This document shows, in pieces, positions 56,231 through 64,000 of a DNA stretch of 64,000 nucleotides. The notes under the pieces are model-generated. The model saw only the letters and a list, made by a program, of their open reading frames with translations, was not told the origin of the DNA and made no database searches. The stretch's first letter is position 1, and each line of letters starts with the position of its first letter. Source of the DNA: Aquimarina sp. ERC-38 (GTDB taxonomy: Bacteria; Bacteroidota; Bacteroidia; Flavobacteriales; Flavobacteriaceae). The position numbers and the translations under genes are program-made. The stretch is from contig NZ_CP098511.1 in NCBI RefSeq assembly GCF_026222555.1, positions 3,081,501 to 3,145,500 on the forward strand, read 5' to 3'.

Positions 56231-59200
56231 ATGCGCTTACCTTTTACTCCTCCTGGAATTTACTTATTTACTTTTTTATTTTTCACAGTATTATTATCAG
56301 GATGCGCAACTTTTACCCCACAGTACGAAGAAGAAAACTTTACGAAAAAAGATCCTGGTAAAATTATAGATAAGCGGTTCTATTTAATTGGTGATGCAGG
56401 AGGTGCTTTAAAGAAAAAACCTACTCCCGGCTTAGAAGTATTACGACAACTTATTGATACGGCTTCGACAAAACAGGATTACCTTATTTTTTTAGGAGAT
56501 AATATTTATCCGGCAGGAATGCCTAAAAAGAACAGCGCCAGAAGAAAAAAAGCAGAATTTAAAATTGATGCTCAAATACAGGCAGCTTCTAACTTTGAAG
56601 GTAAAACCATTTTTATTCCTGGTAATCATGATTGGTACAGTAACGGGGTAGTGGGATTAGATCGCGAACGAAGATATGTTGAAAAAAAACTTAAAGATAA
56701 AAAGTCGTTTTGGCCTTCAAATGGATGTCCTATTAAAAGTCTGGAAGTCGAAGAAAATATTCAGCTGATTCTTCTGGATACGCAATGGTACCTGGCTAAC
56801 TGGAATAAAAACCCAACAATCAATGATGAATGTTCGATCAAAACACGTGAAAAGTTCTTTACGGAGATTCAGGGGGAGTTAAAAAAAAACAATGGTAAAT
56901 ATGTGGTTTTGGCAATGCACCACCCTATGTTTACCAATGGTCCTCACGGAGGTAAATTTCATTTCAAGAATCATATTTTTCCTTCTAAAAAGAGAATACC
57001 GCTACCTATTCTAGGTTCGCTTGCTACACAACTACTTACACAAGGGGGTATGTCTCCGCAAGACCGCTTTAATCAACGATATAATGAGCTCATGAAACGC
57101 CTGGAAACGATGGTAAGGGACAATGACCGTATTGTATTAGCATCCGGACACGAACATTCCTTACAATATATTGATGACAATGGTTTAAAACAAATTGTTT
57201 CTGGTGCGGGCTCTAAACAATCGCAAGCATCCCTGGGCAGTAACGGATTGTTTTCTTATCCTAAACAGGGAGTTGCCGTATTGGATATTTTTAAGGATGG
57301 TTCATCAAACGTTCGGTACTTTGGCTTTGAAAAAAAGAAAGCAAAGCTGGTTTTTCAAACCCCAGTCCATAAAAAAATAATTCCTTTTAAAACCGACACC
57401 TTACCTACCCAATTTAATCAGGAGATTCAAACGGCTATTTACGACACACTGGAAACCGATAAATCCAATTTTTTTAAAAATATCTGGGGGCAACATTATA
57501 GAGAAGTCTATAGCAAGCATATTAAAATACCAGTGGTTACCCTGGATACCTTGTACGGCGGACTCCGCATACAACGACAAGGTGGGGGGCAGGTAACCCG
57601 TTCGCTTCGTTTGGTAGATACTTCCGGAAATCGATATAGTTTGAGAGCTATGCGTAAGAGTGTTACCCAGTTTTTACAAAAAGGGGCATTTAAATATACC
57701 TATCTTGAGGACGGGTTTAATGATACCTTTACCGAAGAATTATTGGCGGATTTCTATACTTCTAGCTATCCCTACGCCTTCATGACTACGGGTCCTTTAG
57801 CAAAGGCTATTGATGTCTACCATAGTAACCCTTCTATCCTTTATATGCCTAAACATGCCAGGCTAGGTAATTACAACAAAACCTTTGGAGATGAAATGTA
57901 TTTTATACAAAAAAGACCAGGTAAAGAGTATAAGAACGAAGCATCCTTCGGAGCACCGGATGATATAGAAAATACCGAAGATATGTTAGAAAATCTTCGG
58001 AGAGATGAAAAGTATAAAATGGACGAAGCCTGGTACATTCGGACACGTCTCTTTGATATGTTACTAGGAGACTGGGACCGTCATTCGGATCAATGGAAAT
58101 GGGCAAGATTTGATAGGGATTCCATTCAGTTATACCGCCCAATCCCAAAAGACAGAGACCAGGTATATTCCAATTATGATGGGGCCGTTTTAAAATTTGT
58201 TCGGTTAATAGTGCCTACAGTTAGAAAGTTTCAGGTTTTTAGTGACACTATACGTAATGTAAGGTGGTTAAATGAATCCGGATTAAAATTAGATCGTACC
58301 CTGGCAAAAGAATCTCCCAAAGCCGTTTGGATTGTAGAAGCTGAAAAAATACGGAAGCAACTAACGGATAGTGTTATCGATAAAGCCTTTACCCATTTAC
58401 CCATAAGTTTGCAAGATAGTATTGCTGATAAAATTAAATCCCAACTTAAAAACCGAAGGAATCATATAGTTGATGTAGCAAGTCGCTATTATGATTATAT
58501 GTCAAAACAAGTAATAATTACCGGTACGGACAAAGATGATAGATTTGAGATTGTAAGAGGAGATAAGGTAACCGAAGTAAAGATTTTTCGTCTAAAAAAA
58601 GAAAGTACGCTACCTTACTATTACCGTTTAATTTATACCGAAGAGACAGATGAAATATGGATTTACGGGCTTGACGATGATGATGAGTTTATCGTAACCG
58701 GAGAAGGTAAGAAGCCAATACCTATCCGGATTATAGGAGGGCAAAACAATGACATTTACCGTATAGAACGAGGAAAAAAAACAAAAATTTACGATCATCA
58801 ATCCAAACCGAATACGATTGTAGAGAAAGGGTCTGCAAAATTCATTTTAAGGGATAACTATAATCAAAATACTTTTAATATAAATAAAGCAATTAGTAAA
58901 ACAAATGTGCTTACCCCTTTAATAGGATTTAATCCGGACGATGGCGTTAACATCAATTTTAATTTTACTAAATCAGTAAATGGTTTTAATGACGAACCTT
59001 ATCCGACAAAACATATTCTTAAGGGAAGTTACTTTTTTGCTACCAGTGGTTTTGACCTTTCCTATTCAGGACTATTAGCTAATGCTTTAAGAAACTGGAA
59101 TTTTATATACGGTGGCAGGTATACCAGTGAAAATTTTGCCCAGAACTTCTTCGGTTTTGGAAATAATAGTATCAATCCCGATGATGATCTGGGATTAAAC

Positions 59201-59959
59201 TATAACCGTATTAAAATTGGTATTCGTTCGCTGTTTTTAGGAATTAACCGGAAGAATTTCTACGGAAGTGAATATAAATTCAATACCTTTTTCAGAAGCG
59301 TACAAGTACAGGATTCACCAGATAGGTTTATAAGTTCAGGAGACAACACTTTGGCCGTTATTGGCAATGATGACGACTTCTTTAAAAATAAACTGTTTGC
59401 CGGGGTAGAAGCCAAATATAATTACCAGAGTTTTGATAATATTGTAGTACCTACGCGAGGATTACTATTTAATATTGAAGCCGATTTACAGACTAACATT
59501 GAACAAGCAGATCGGACCATCTTAAAATTGAGCCCTATCCTGCAATTATACAATGCATTAAGCCGCAATAAAAATTTGGTCTTAAAAACAAGTATCTTTT
59601 CAGAATTTGTAATTGGAAATGATTTTGAGTTTTATCAAGCGGCATCCCTTGGAGATACAAAAGGTCTCCGGGGATTTAGAAGAGAGCGTTTTACGGGGCG
59701 TTCTGCACTGGCTTTTAGTGGTGACTTACGCTACGGCTTTAAAAAATTTAAAACAGGAATTTTACCCTTACAAATTGGATTGCTAGGAGGTTATGATATA
59801 GGTAGGGTTTGGTCGGATTTTGATAAAAATGATGTATGGCACAACTCTATAGGAGGAGGATTCTGGCTAAATGCAATAGATACGATCGCCGGTGAAGTAG
59901 GTTTGTTTAGTAGTGATGATGGTCTACGAGTTTCATTTACTCTGGGAATGAATTTTTAA
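56231..59959 (+). CDS. metallophosphoesterase fused to an outer-membrane barrel
   Basis: This 1242-residue protein has a lipobox (FFTVLLSGC, Cys near 25). A calcineurin-like phosphoesterase domain follows (about 45-350), with all metal motifs: IGDAGG, LGDNIYP, PGNHDW, AMHHPMFTNG and SGHEHS. A middle domain (about 420-790) has LLGDWDRHSDQW. The last about 380 residues are strand-rich with the Omp85-like GLRGFRRERFTGRS and end in FTLGMNF (terminal Phe). It is thus a surface or periplasmic phosphatase tethered to an Omp85-type barrel, a Bacteroidota architecture of unknown substrate. Confidence 0.82.
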   Translation: MRLPFTPPGIYLFTFLFFTVLLSGCATFTPQYEEENFTKKDPGKIIDKRFYLIGDAGGALKKKPTPGLEVLRQLIDTASTKQDYLIFLGDNIYPAGMPKKNSARRKKAEFKIDAQIQAASNFEGKTIFIPGNHDWYSNGVVGLDRERRYVEKKLKDKKSFWPSNGCPIKSLEVEENIQLILLDTQWYLANWNKNPTINDECSIKTREKFFTEIQGELKKNNGKYVVLAMHHPMFTNGPHGGKFHFKNHIFPSKKRIPLPILGSLATQLLTQGGMSPQDRFNQRYNELMKRLETMVRDNDRIVLASGHEHSLQYIDDNGLKQIVSGAGSKQSQASLGSNGLFSYPKQGVAVLDIFKDGSSNVRYFGFEKKKAKLVFQTPVHKKIIPFKTDTLPTQFNQEIQTAIYDTLETDKSNFFKNIWGQHYREVYSKHIKIPVVTLDTLYGGLRIQRQGGGQVTRSLRLVDTSGNRYSLRAMRKSVTQFLQKGAFKYTYLEDGFNDTFTEELLADFYTSSYPYAFMTTGPLAKAIDVYHSNPSILYMPKHARLGNYNKTFGDEMYFIQKRPGKEYKNEASFGAPDDIENTEDMLENLRRDEKYKMDEAWYIRTRLFDMLLGDWDRHSDQWKWARFDRDSIQLYRPIPKDRDQVYSNYDGAVLKFVRLIVPTVRKFQVFSDTIRNVRWLNESGLKLDRTLAKESPKAVWIVEAEKIRKQLTDSVIDKAFTHLPISLQDSIADKIKSQLKNRRNHIVDVASRYYDYMSKQVIITGTDKDDRFEIVRGDKVTEVKIFRLKKESTLPYYYRLIYTEETDEIWIYGLDDDDEFIVTGEGKKPIPIRIIGGQNNDIYRIERGKKTKIYDHQSKPNTIVEKGSAKFILRDNYNQNTFNINKAISKTNVLTPLIGFNPDDGVNINFNFTKSVNGFNDEPYPTKHILKGSYFFATSGFDLSYSGLLANALRNWNFIYGGRYTSENFAQNFFGFGNNSINPDDDLGLNYNRIKIGIRSLFLGINRKNFYGSEYKFNTFFRSVQVQDSPDRFISSGDNTLAVIGNDDDFFKNKLFAGVEAKYNYQSFDNIVVPTRGLLFNIEADLQTNIEQADRTILKLSPILQLYNALSRNKNLVLKTSIFSEFVIGNDFEFYQAASLGDTKGLRGFRRERFTGRSALAFSGDLRYGFKKFKTGILPLQIGLLGGYDIGRVWSDFDKNDVWHNSIGGGFWLNAIDTIAGEVGLFSSDDGLRVSFTLGMNF

Positions 59960-59965
59960 AATTTT

Positions 59966-60478
59966 ATGATGGAAGTTAAATTGGTCTCTTTAATTGAAGA
60001 TGCTATACCTTTTCTGTATAAGTTATTATCAAATCCCCTTGTAGATCAGTATAATACTTTAGGTATTCATAAAGAGATAAGAGAAACAGAGGATTATTTT
60101 TGGAAATTAAAACAACAAGAAGAAAATAATCAAAGTATAACTTTTGTGATAGCATCTTTAGACAATCAGAAAATAGGGTTAATTGCGCTTGACTTTTCTC
60201 AACCAAAATTTAAATCAGCAACCTTATGGTATAAGATTCATCCTGATTATTGGAGAAAAGGAGTTGCAACGGCAGCCGTTCTTAAAATAACGACTATGGG
60301 TTTTTCTCAATACCATTTACATCGTATCGAAGCCGGATGTGCCGTTCAAAATATAGGTTCTCAAAAAGTGTTATTAAAGACGGGATTTATCAAAGAAGGC
60401 TGTAAAAAGGAAGTACTACCCCTTTTAACAGGTTGGTCAGATGCTTATATTTATGCATTAGTAAGTAAAAAAGCATAA
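59966..60478 (+). CDS. GNAT-family N-acetyltransferase
   Basis: This 170-residue protein has a RimJ/RimL-like GNAT fold: IGLIALDFS strand, HPDYWRKGVATAAV (acetyl-CoA loop, R-x-x-G-x-A), HRIEAGCAVQNIGSQKVLLKTGF. The acceptor may be a protein N-terminus or small amine. It starts 6 bp after the barrel gene and so likely ends that operon. Confidence 0.87.
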   Translation: MMEVKLVSLIEDAIPFLYKLLSNPLVDQYNTLGIHKEIRETEDYFWKLKQQEENNQSITFVIASLDNQKIGLIALDFSQPKFKSATLWYKIHPDYWRKGVATAAVLKITTMGFSQYHLHRIEAGCAVQNIGSQKVLLKTGFIKEGCKKEVLPLLTGWSDAYIYALVSKKA

Positions 60479-60551
60479 GTATTTATATTATAGCATCTTT
60501 AAGCCCTAGTTTAAAATAGCGTAGATAATTCTCATTTATATAAATCAGTCC

Positions 60552-60626
60552 CATCCCCAGCTTTTTCTAAAGGGAAGGTTGCTAAAAGTTCTTTCCTTTG
60601 GAAAGAATTTAGGATAGGAAGCTGTA
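60552..60626. repeat. small intergenic repeat-like element
   Basis: It begins CCCCAGCTTTTTC and ends ...GGAAGCTG, so the ends are complementary (CAGC/GCTG). The centre has a perfect 8-bp hairpin (TTCTTTCC, TTT, GGAAAGAA, 60589-60607). It lies between convergent genes and may be terminator-like. Confidence 0.4.
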
Positions 60627-60697
60627 AATAAAATAATTGGGTCAATTCCAATACACCAACGCTATTATAAACTACAACCTATACCATCTTTAAAGCT

Positions 60698-61579
60698 CTA
60701 GTCTAGTTGATACTTATATAAGTAGTTGCCATTGCTTTTCTTCTTTTCATCTGTGATAAGTAGTGTGGAATCATTTAGAAAAGTAATTCCTTCCTTTTGC
60801 GAAGAATGATTCAATTTAATCTTTGAAAGCGTTCCATCCCAAAAACTATCTTTTTTAAAAGAATCTAAAATCATGACCTTATTATAGGTAAGAAGCACAA
60901 TTTTGTTCCCTTTAGAATTGATTGCCGCATCTGTAATAAAACAATCCTTATCATCATTTCCAATAAATAAAGTAGTTATTAACTCTGCGGTTTGAGTTCC
61001 CGGTTGATTGAGTAGTTGATAGATTTTAGTATTTCCATTAAAATCCGAACCTCTGTTTCTTGAAAATAAAAAAATATGATCCTTCATTATAATAAAAGCC
61101 TCAATATCAAAATTTCTCCCTTTCTTTTTAGGAGGAAAAGCTTTTTGATCAGAGAGGGTAAATGAAATAGTTTTCACAACGGGTTTTGCACTAGATATAG
61201 AAGAAATTTTATAAATCTTCAGGTCTTTTCTTTCGTTTTTGTTGTTTCCAAAATCACCTATATATAAGTTGTTCTGGGAGTCTAAGCTAATGGCTTCCCA
61301 ATCTTTATTATAAACACCTTTTACAGTATATTGATTTATAATTTGACCTTTAGTATTTAATGCAAAAATGTTATTGTCGTTGCCAGAGTCATTGACTGCA
61401 AACAAAAGTCTATTTTCAGGATCATAAGTAATTCCTGAGACTTCCTTTAGTAAAGGCGAAAGGCTATGGACAATAGTGAAGTCTTTATCCTTAATATTTT
61501 GGCAGGAGACTGGCAGGTAAAGTAAAGCAAAAAGTATCCATACGAAATATAAATACTTATTCTTGTTTAAATAAATCAA
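60698..61579 (-). CDS. beta-propeller-like lipoprotein (SdiA-regulated type)
   Basis: This 293-residue protein starts at TTG (61579), the only plausible start; it gives a lipoprotein signal with LLYLPVSC (Cys near 26). The body has repeated strands such as SGITYDPENRLLFAVND, DWEAISLD, NLYIGDFGNN and KEGITFLNDSTLLITDE, typical of SdiA-regulated/NHL-like propellers. Ligand or function unknown. It begins 9 bp after the Nudix gene ends and is probably translated from the same message. Confidence 0.65.
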   Translation of the reverse strand: MIYLNKNKYLYFVWILFALLYLPVSCQNIKDKDFTIVHSLSPLLKEVSGITYDPENRLLFAVNDSGNDNNIFALNTKGQIINQYTVKGVYNKDWEAISLDSQNNLYIGDFGNNKNERKDLKIYKISSISSAKPVVKTISFTLSDQKAFPPKKKGRNFDIEAFIIMKDHIFLFSRNRGSDFNGNTKIYQLLNQPGTQTAELITTLFIGNDDKDCFITDAAINSKGNKIVLLTYNKVMILDSFKKDSFWDGTLSKIKLNHSSQKEGITFLNDSTLLITDEKKKSNGNYLYKYQLD

Positions 61580-61588
61580 AGAAGTTTT

Positions 61589-62149
61589 TTAAGAAGATGA
61601 TAATAATTTTTGAATTTCTGAAAATACAAAATCAAAATACTTTTTTTCGTGGGGTACGTAACATTTGGCTTTATCCGGGTTAGATAAATCTTGTTTTAGT
61701 TTATTAAGAGAGATCATTTTAATCGCAGCTACTTCTTCCTCTTGAATGACTAGCTCTTCCAGAGACGTTTGTAATTCAGCTAAGTAGATATAATGAAATT
61801 CATTATCCATAATATTTTCACGTGGATTAGTTTGTTCCAAATACACCCCGATAAAATTAATATGGTCTTTTTTGATAGTAAGTCCGATTTCTTCACTAAT
61901 TTCCCGAATAGCAGAATATTCAGGTGTTTCGCCAACACTGATATGCCCGGCCACAGAAACATCCCATAAATTAGGAAAGGTATCTTTAAAATCAGCTCTT
62001 TTTTGAATTAAAAGTTCTCCATTTTTAGTATAAAACCAGATATGAACACTAGAGTGGTATAAACCTAACCGATGTGCTTCGGATTTAAGTTTAATTTCCC
62101 CCGTCAATTTCCCATGTTCATCCAAGATATTTATAAATTCGTCTGCCAT
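61589..62149 (-). CDS. Nudix hydrolase (IDI/YfcD-like)
   Basis: This 186-residue protein has a complete Nudix box (GHISVGETPEYSAIREISEEIGL shortened: G-x5-E-x7-R-E-x2-E-E-x-G) near 68-90. The surrounding sequence (FINILDEHGKLTGEI, HSSVHIWFYTKNGELLIQKR) resembles isopentenyl-diphosphate isomerase-like Nudix proteins such as YfcD. It probably hydrolyses a nucleoside diphosphate derivative. The gene is divergent from acs. Confidence 0.88.
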   Translation of the reverse strand: MADEFINILDEHGKLTGEIKLKSEAHRLGLYHSSVHIWFYTKNGELLIQKRADFKDTFPNLWDVSVAGHISVGETPEYSAIREISEEIGLTIKKDHINFIGVYLEQTNPRENIMDNEFHYIYLAELQTSLEELVIQEEEVAAIKMISLNKLKQDLSNPDKAKCYVPHEKKYFDFVFSEIQKLLSSS

Positions 62150-62451
62150 GCATATAGTGTTTTAAAGAGTATGACCTTACTTTTAAATATAAAATAATAA
62201 GGTAAACCGCAGAAAGTCCTACAATATATTAAGAAAATCCTTAAGTAATCCTAAGTTAAATGTCAAAATTTTTAAAATATGCTTTTTACTTTAAAGAATA
62301 GATGCTTGACTGTAAGATTAAGACTGTATAACCCTTAAAAATTTATCATCTTCTCAAATAAATTGCATAAAGTTCCATTTTAATTCTAATTTAGTAGCCT
62401 ATTCAAAATCATTTTGTCAGCCATTTACGGTACGACTTCATTATACGACAT
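62150..62451. other. divergent intergenic region between the Nudix gene and acs
   Basis: The region is AT-rich, with no gene and no clear riboswitch or operator. It presumably holds both promoters, but I cannot place the boxes with confidence. Confidence 0.4.
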
Positions 62452-64000
62452 ATGAGTAATTATCACATAAAACATCTGGAAGAATATTTTCAGGTATATA
62501 GAAAATCCGTCCATAATCCGGAATTATATTGGGCAGAAATTGCAGAAGAACATTTTTTATGGAGAAAGAAGTGGGATCAAGTCTTACATTGGGATTTTAA
62601 CAAACCGGAAATTATCTGGTTTCAAAATGCAAAATTAAATATTACTGAAAACTGCTTAGATCGGCACCTTAGTATAAGAGGAGATAAAACAGCTATCATT
62701 TTTGAACCTAATAATCCTGAAGAAAAGGCAGATTATATTACCTATAATCAATTACATAAAAGGGTATGTAAAATGGCAAACGTATTAAAAGACCAGGGGA
62801 TAGGTAAGGGAGATCGGGTTTGCCTCTATCTGCCTATGATCCCTGAACTTGCCGTAGCAGTTTTAGCTTGTGCACGTATTGGTGCTATTCATTCGGTTGT
62901 TTTCGCTGGTTTTTCTGCGACTGCACTGGCCACACGAATAGAAGATTGTCAGGCAAAACTGGTAATTACCTCCGATGGTTCGTATCGTGGAGCTAAAACT
63001 ATTCCCCTAAAGAAGATTGTAGATGAAGCCCTGGAAAAATCTAAGGTAGTTAAAACAGTCTTGGTCGTCAAAAGAGTTGATATTGAGATTAATTTTAAAG
63101 CTAAAAGAGATCAATGGATACAACCCTTATTAGATAAAGCTTCTCCAAAATGTCCGATTGAAATAATGGATGCTGAAGATCCTTTATTTATTTTATATAC
63201 TTCCGGGTCTACGGGAAAACCCAAAGGAATGTTGCATACCACAGCAGGATATATGGTGTATACTGCGTTTACTTTTAAAAATGTATTTCAATATCAGGAA
63301 GAAGATGTGTATTGGTGTACCGCTGATATAGGTTGGATTACCGGGCATTCGTATATCGTATATGGTCCCTTGTTAAACGGAGCGACAACGCTTATGTTTG
63401 AAGGAGTTCCGTCATACCCTGACTACAGTCGTTTTTGGGAAATTGTCGAAAAACACAAAGTTAATCAGTTTTATACCGCACCAACTGCTATTCGAGCATT
63501 AGCCAAAGAAAATCTGGATTTTGTAAAAAGTCGCGATTTATCAAGTTTAAAAGTTCTGGGCACTGTAGGAGAACCAATTAATGAAGAAGCCTGGCACTGG
63601 TATAACGATCATGTAGGAAACAAAAATTGCCCGATCGTAGACACCTGGTGGCAAACAGAAACTGGCGGAATTTTAATATCTCCTGTTCCGTTTTCTACGC
63701 CTACAAAACCTACATATGCAACCTTACCTTTACCGGGAATTCAACCTGCGCTGGTAGATGAAAATGCCAATGAAATTCACCAAAATCAAATAAACGGAAA
63801 TCTTTGTATCAAGTTTCCCTGGCCCTCAGTGGCGAGAAGTATATGGGGGAATCATCAAAGATATAAAGACACTTATTTTTCAGCTTATAAAAACATGTAT
63901 TTTACCGGAGACGGTGCCTTTAGGGATGAAGTTGGCTATTATCGGATAACCGGAAGGGTAGACGATGTGATTATTGTTTCAGGACATAATTTGGGTACCG
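62452..64000 (+). CDS. acs: acetyl-CoA synthetase (3' partial)
   Basis: ATG at 62452 opens a frame that runs off the window (516 codons seen of the usual 630-660). Family features are HLEEYFQVYRKSV, the ATP loop LYTSGSTGKPKGMLHT, DIGWITGHSYIVYGPL, DTWWQTETGG and TGDGAFRDEVGYYRITGRVDD. It makes acetyl-CoA from acetate, ATP and CoA. The acetylatable Lys motif would lie outside the window. No frameshift is seen. Confidence 0.95.
   Translation, partial: MSNYHIKHLEEYFQVYRKSVHNPELYWAEIAEEHFLWRKKWDQVLHWDFNKPEIIWFQNAKLNITENCLDRHLSIRGDKTAIIFEPNNPEEKADYITYNQLHKRVCKMANVLKDQGIGKGDRVCLYLPMIPELAVAVLACARIGAIHSVVFAGFSATALATRIEDCQAKLVITSDGSYRGAKTIPLKKIVDEALEKSKVVKTVLVVKRVDIEINFKAKRDQWIQPLLDKASPKCPIEIMDAEDPLFILYTSGSTGKPKGMLHTTAGYMVYTAFTFKNVFQYQEEDVYWCTADIGWITGHSYIVYGPLLNGATTLMFEGVPSYPDYSRFWEIVEKHKVNQFYTAPTAIRALAKENLDFVKSRDLSSLKVLGTVGEPINEEAWHWYNDHVGNKNCPIVDTWWQTETGGILISPVPFSTPTKPTYATLPLPGIQPALVDENANEIHQNQINGNLCIKFPWPSVARSIWGNHQRYKDTYFSAYKNMYFTGDGAFRDEVGYYRITGRVDDVIIVSGHNLGT

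Overview
The window reads as a chromosome segment of a low-GC, probably marine member of the Flavobacteriaceae (Bacteroidota). The evidence is SprB-type repeats with type IX secretion (T9SS) sorting signals, many lipoproteins, TAnnTTTG promoter boxes, a GH9 cellulase carrying a T9SS tail, and flavobacterial forms of DnaK, LeuA, PanB and GlmM. I cannot name the genus. Aquimarina or a relative would fit, but that is a guess.

Layout. (1) 1-6.0 kb: the 3' end of a large SprB-repeat surface protein, an outer-membrane barrel protein and a lipoprotein. (2) 6.06-15.4 kb: a cassette array resembling polymorphic toxins. One full-length secreted protein with a TANFOR-like core is followed by three tightly packed small genes. 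A second copy of the same core lies exactly 4911 bp further on, without signal peptide or start codon. It carries a PD-(D/E)XK-like nuclease tail and an overlapping small immunity-type gene. An orphan toxin tip and a third, deleted core remnant come next. (3) 15.8-19.4 kb: a membrane class III nucleotide cyclase next to an MscS channel with a cyclic-nucleotide-binding domain. (4) 19.4-21.7 kb: a secreted DJ-1/PfpI-type protein and a membrane AraC regulator.

(5) 22.0-32.2 kb: a defence or stress island. It holds HipB/HipA, a MazG-like pyrophosphohydrolase overlapping a GIY-YIG/DUF2075/S24 three-domain protein, an intact IS5-family element and a frameshifted Avs-like STAND NTPase with an N-terminal nuclease. 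It ends near a tRNA-Ser(UGA). (6) 33.5-64 kb: mostly household genes. They are an M28 peptidase, leuA, a helical-repeat protein, an EamA transporter, an RluA-type pseudouridine synthase, panB, dnaK, a GH9-CBM3 cellulase, gamma-glutamyltransferase, an ACP phosphodiesterase, glmM, an LpxL-type acyltransferase, a rhomboid protease, a TlpA-type thioredoxin, a GAF protein, a metallophosphoesterase-barrel fusion, a GNAT acetyltransferase, a beta-propeller lipoprotein, a Nudix hydrolase and the 5' part of acs. Intergenic repeats are frequent: about 180 bp x4 before dnaK, 116 bp x3 before tlpA, a heptamer array over the panB stop, and a 243-bp element with terminal inverted repeats.

The strongest candidates for something little described are the cassette array (2), which looks like a silent-donor system for swapping toxin tips, and the MazG + GIY-YIG/DUF2075/S24 gene pair in (5). 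The cyclase-channel pair in (3) suggests a local cyclic-nucleotide signalling circuit.
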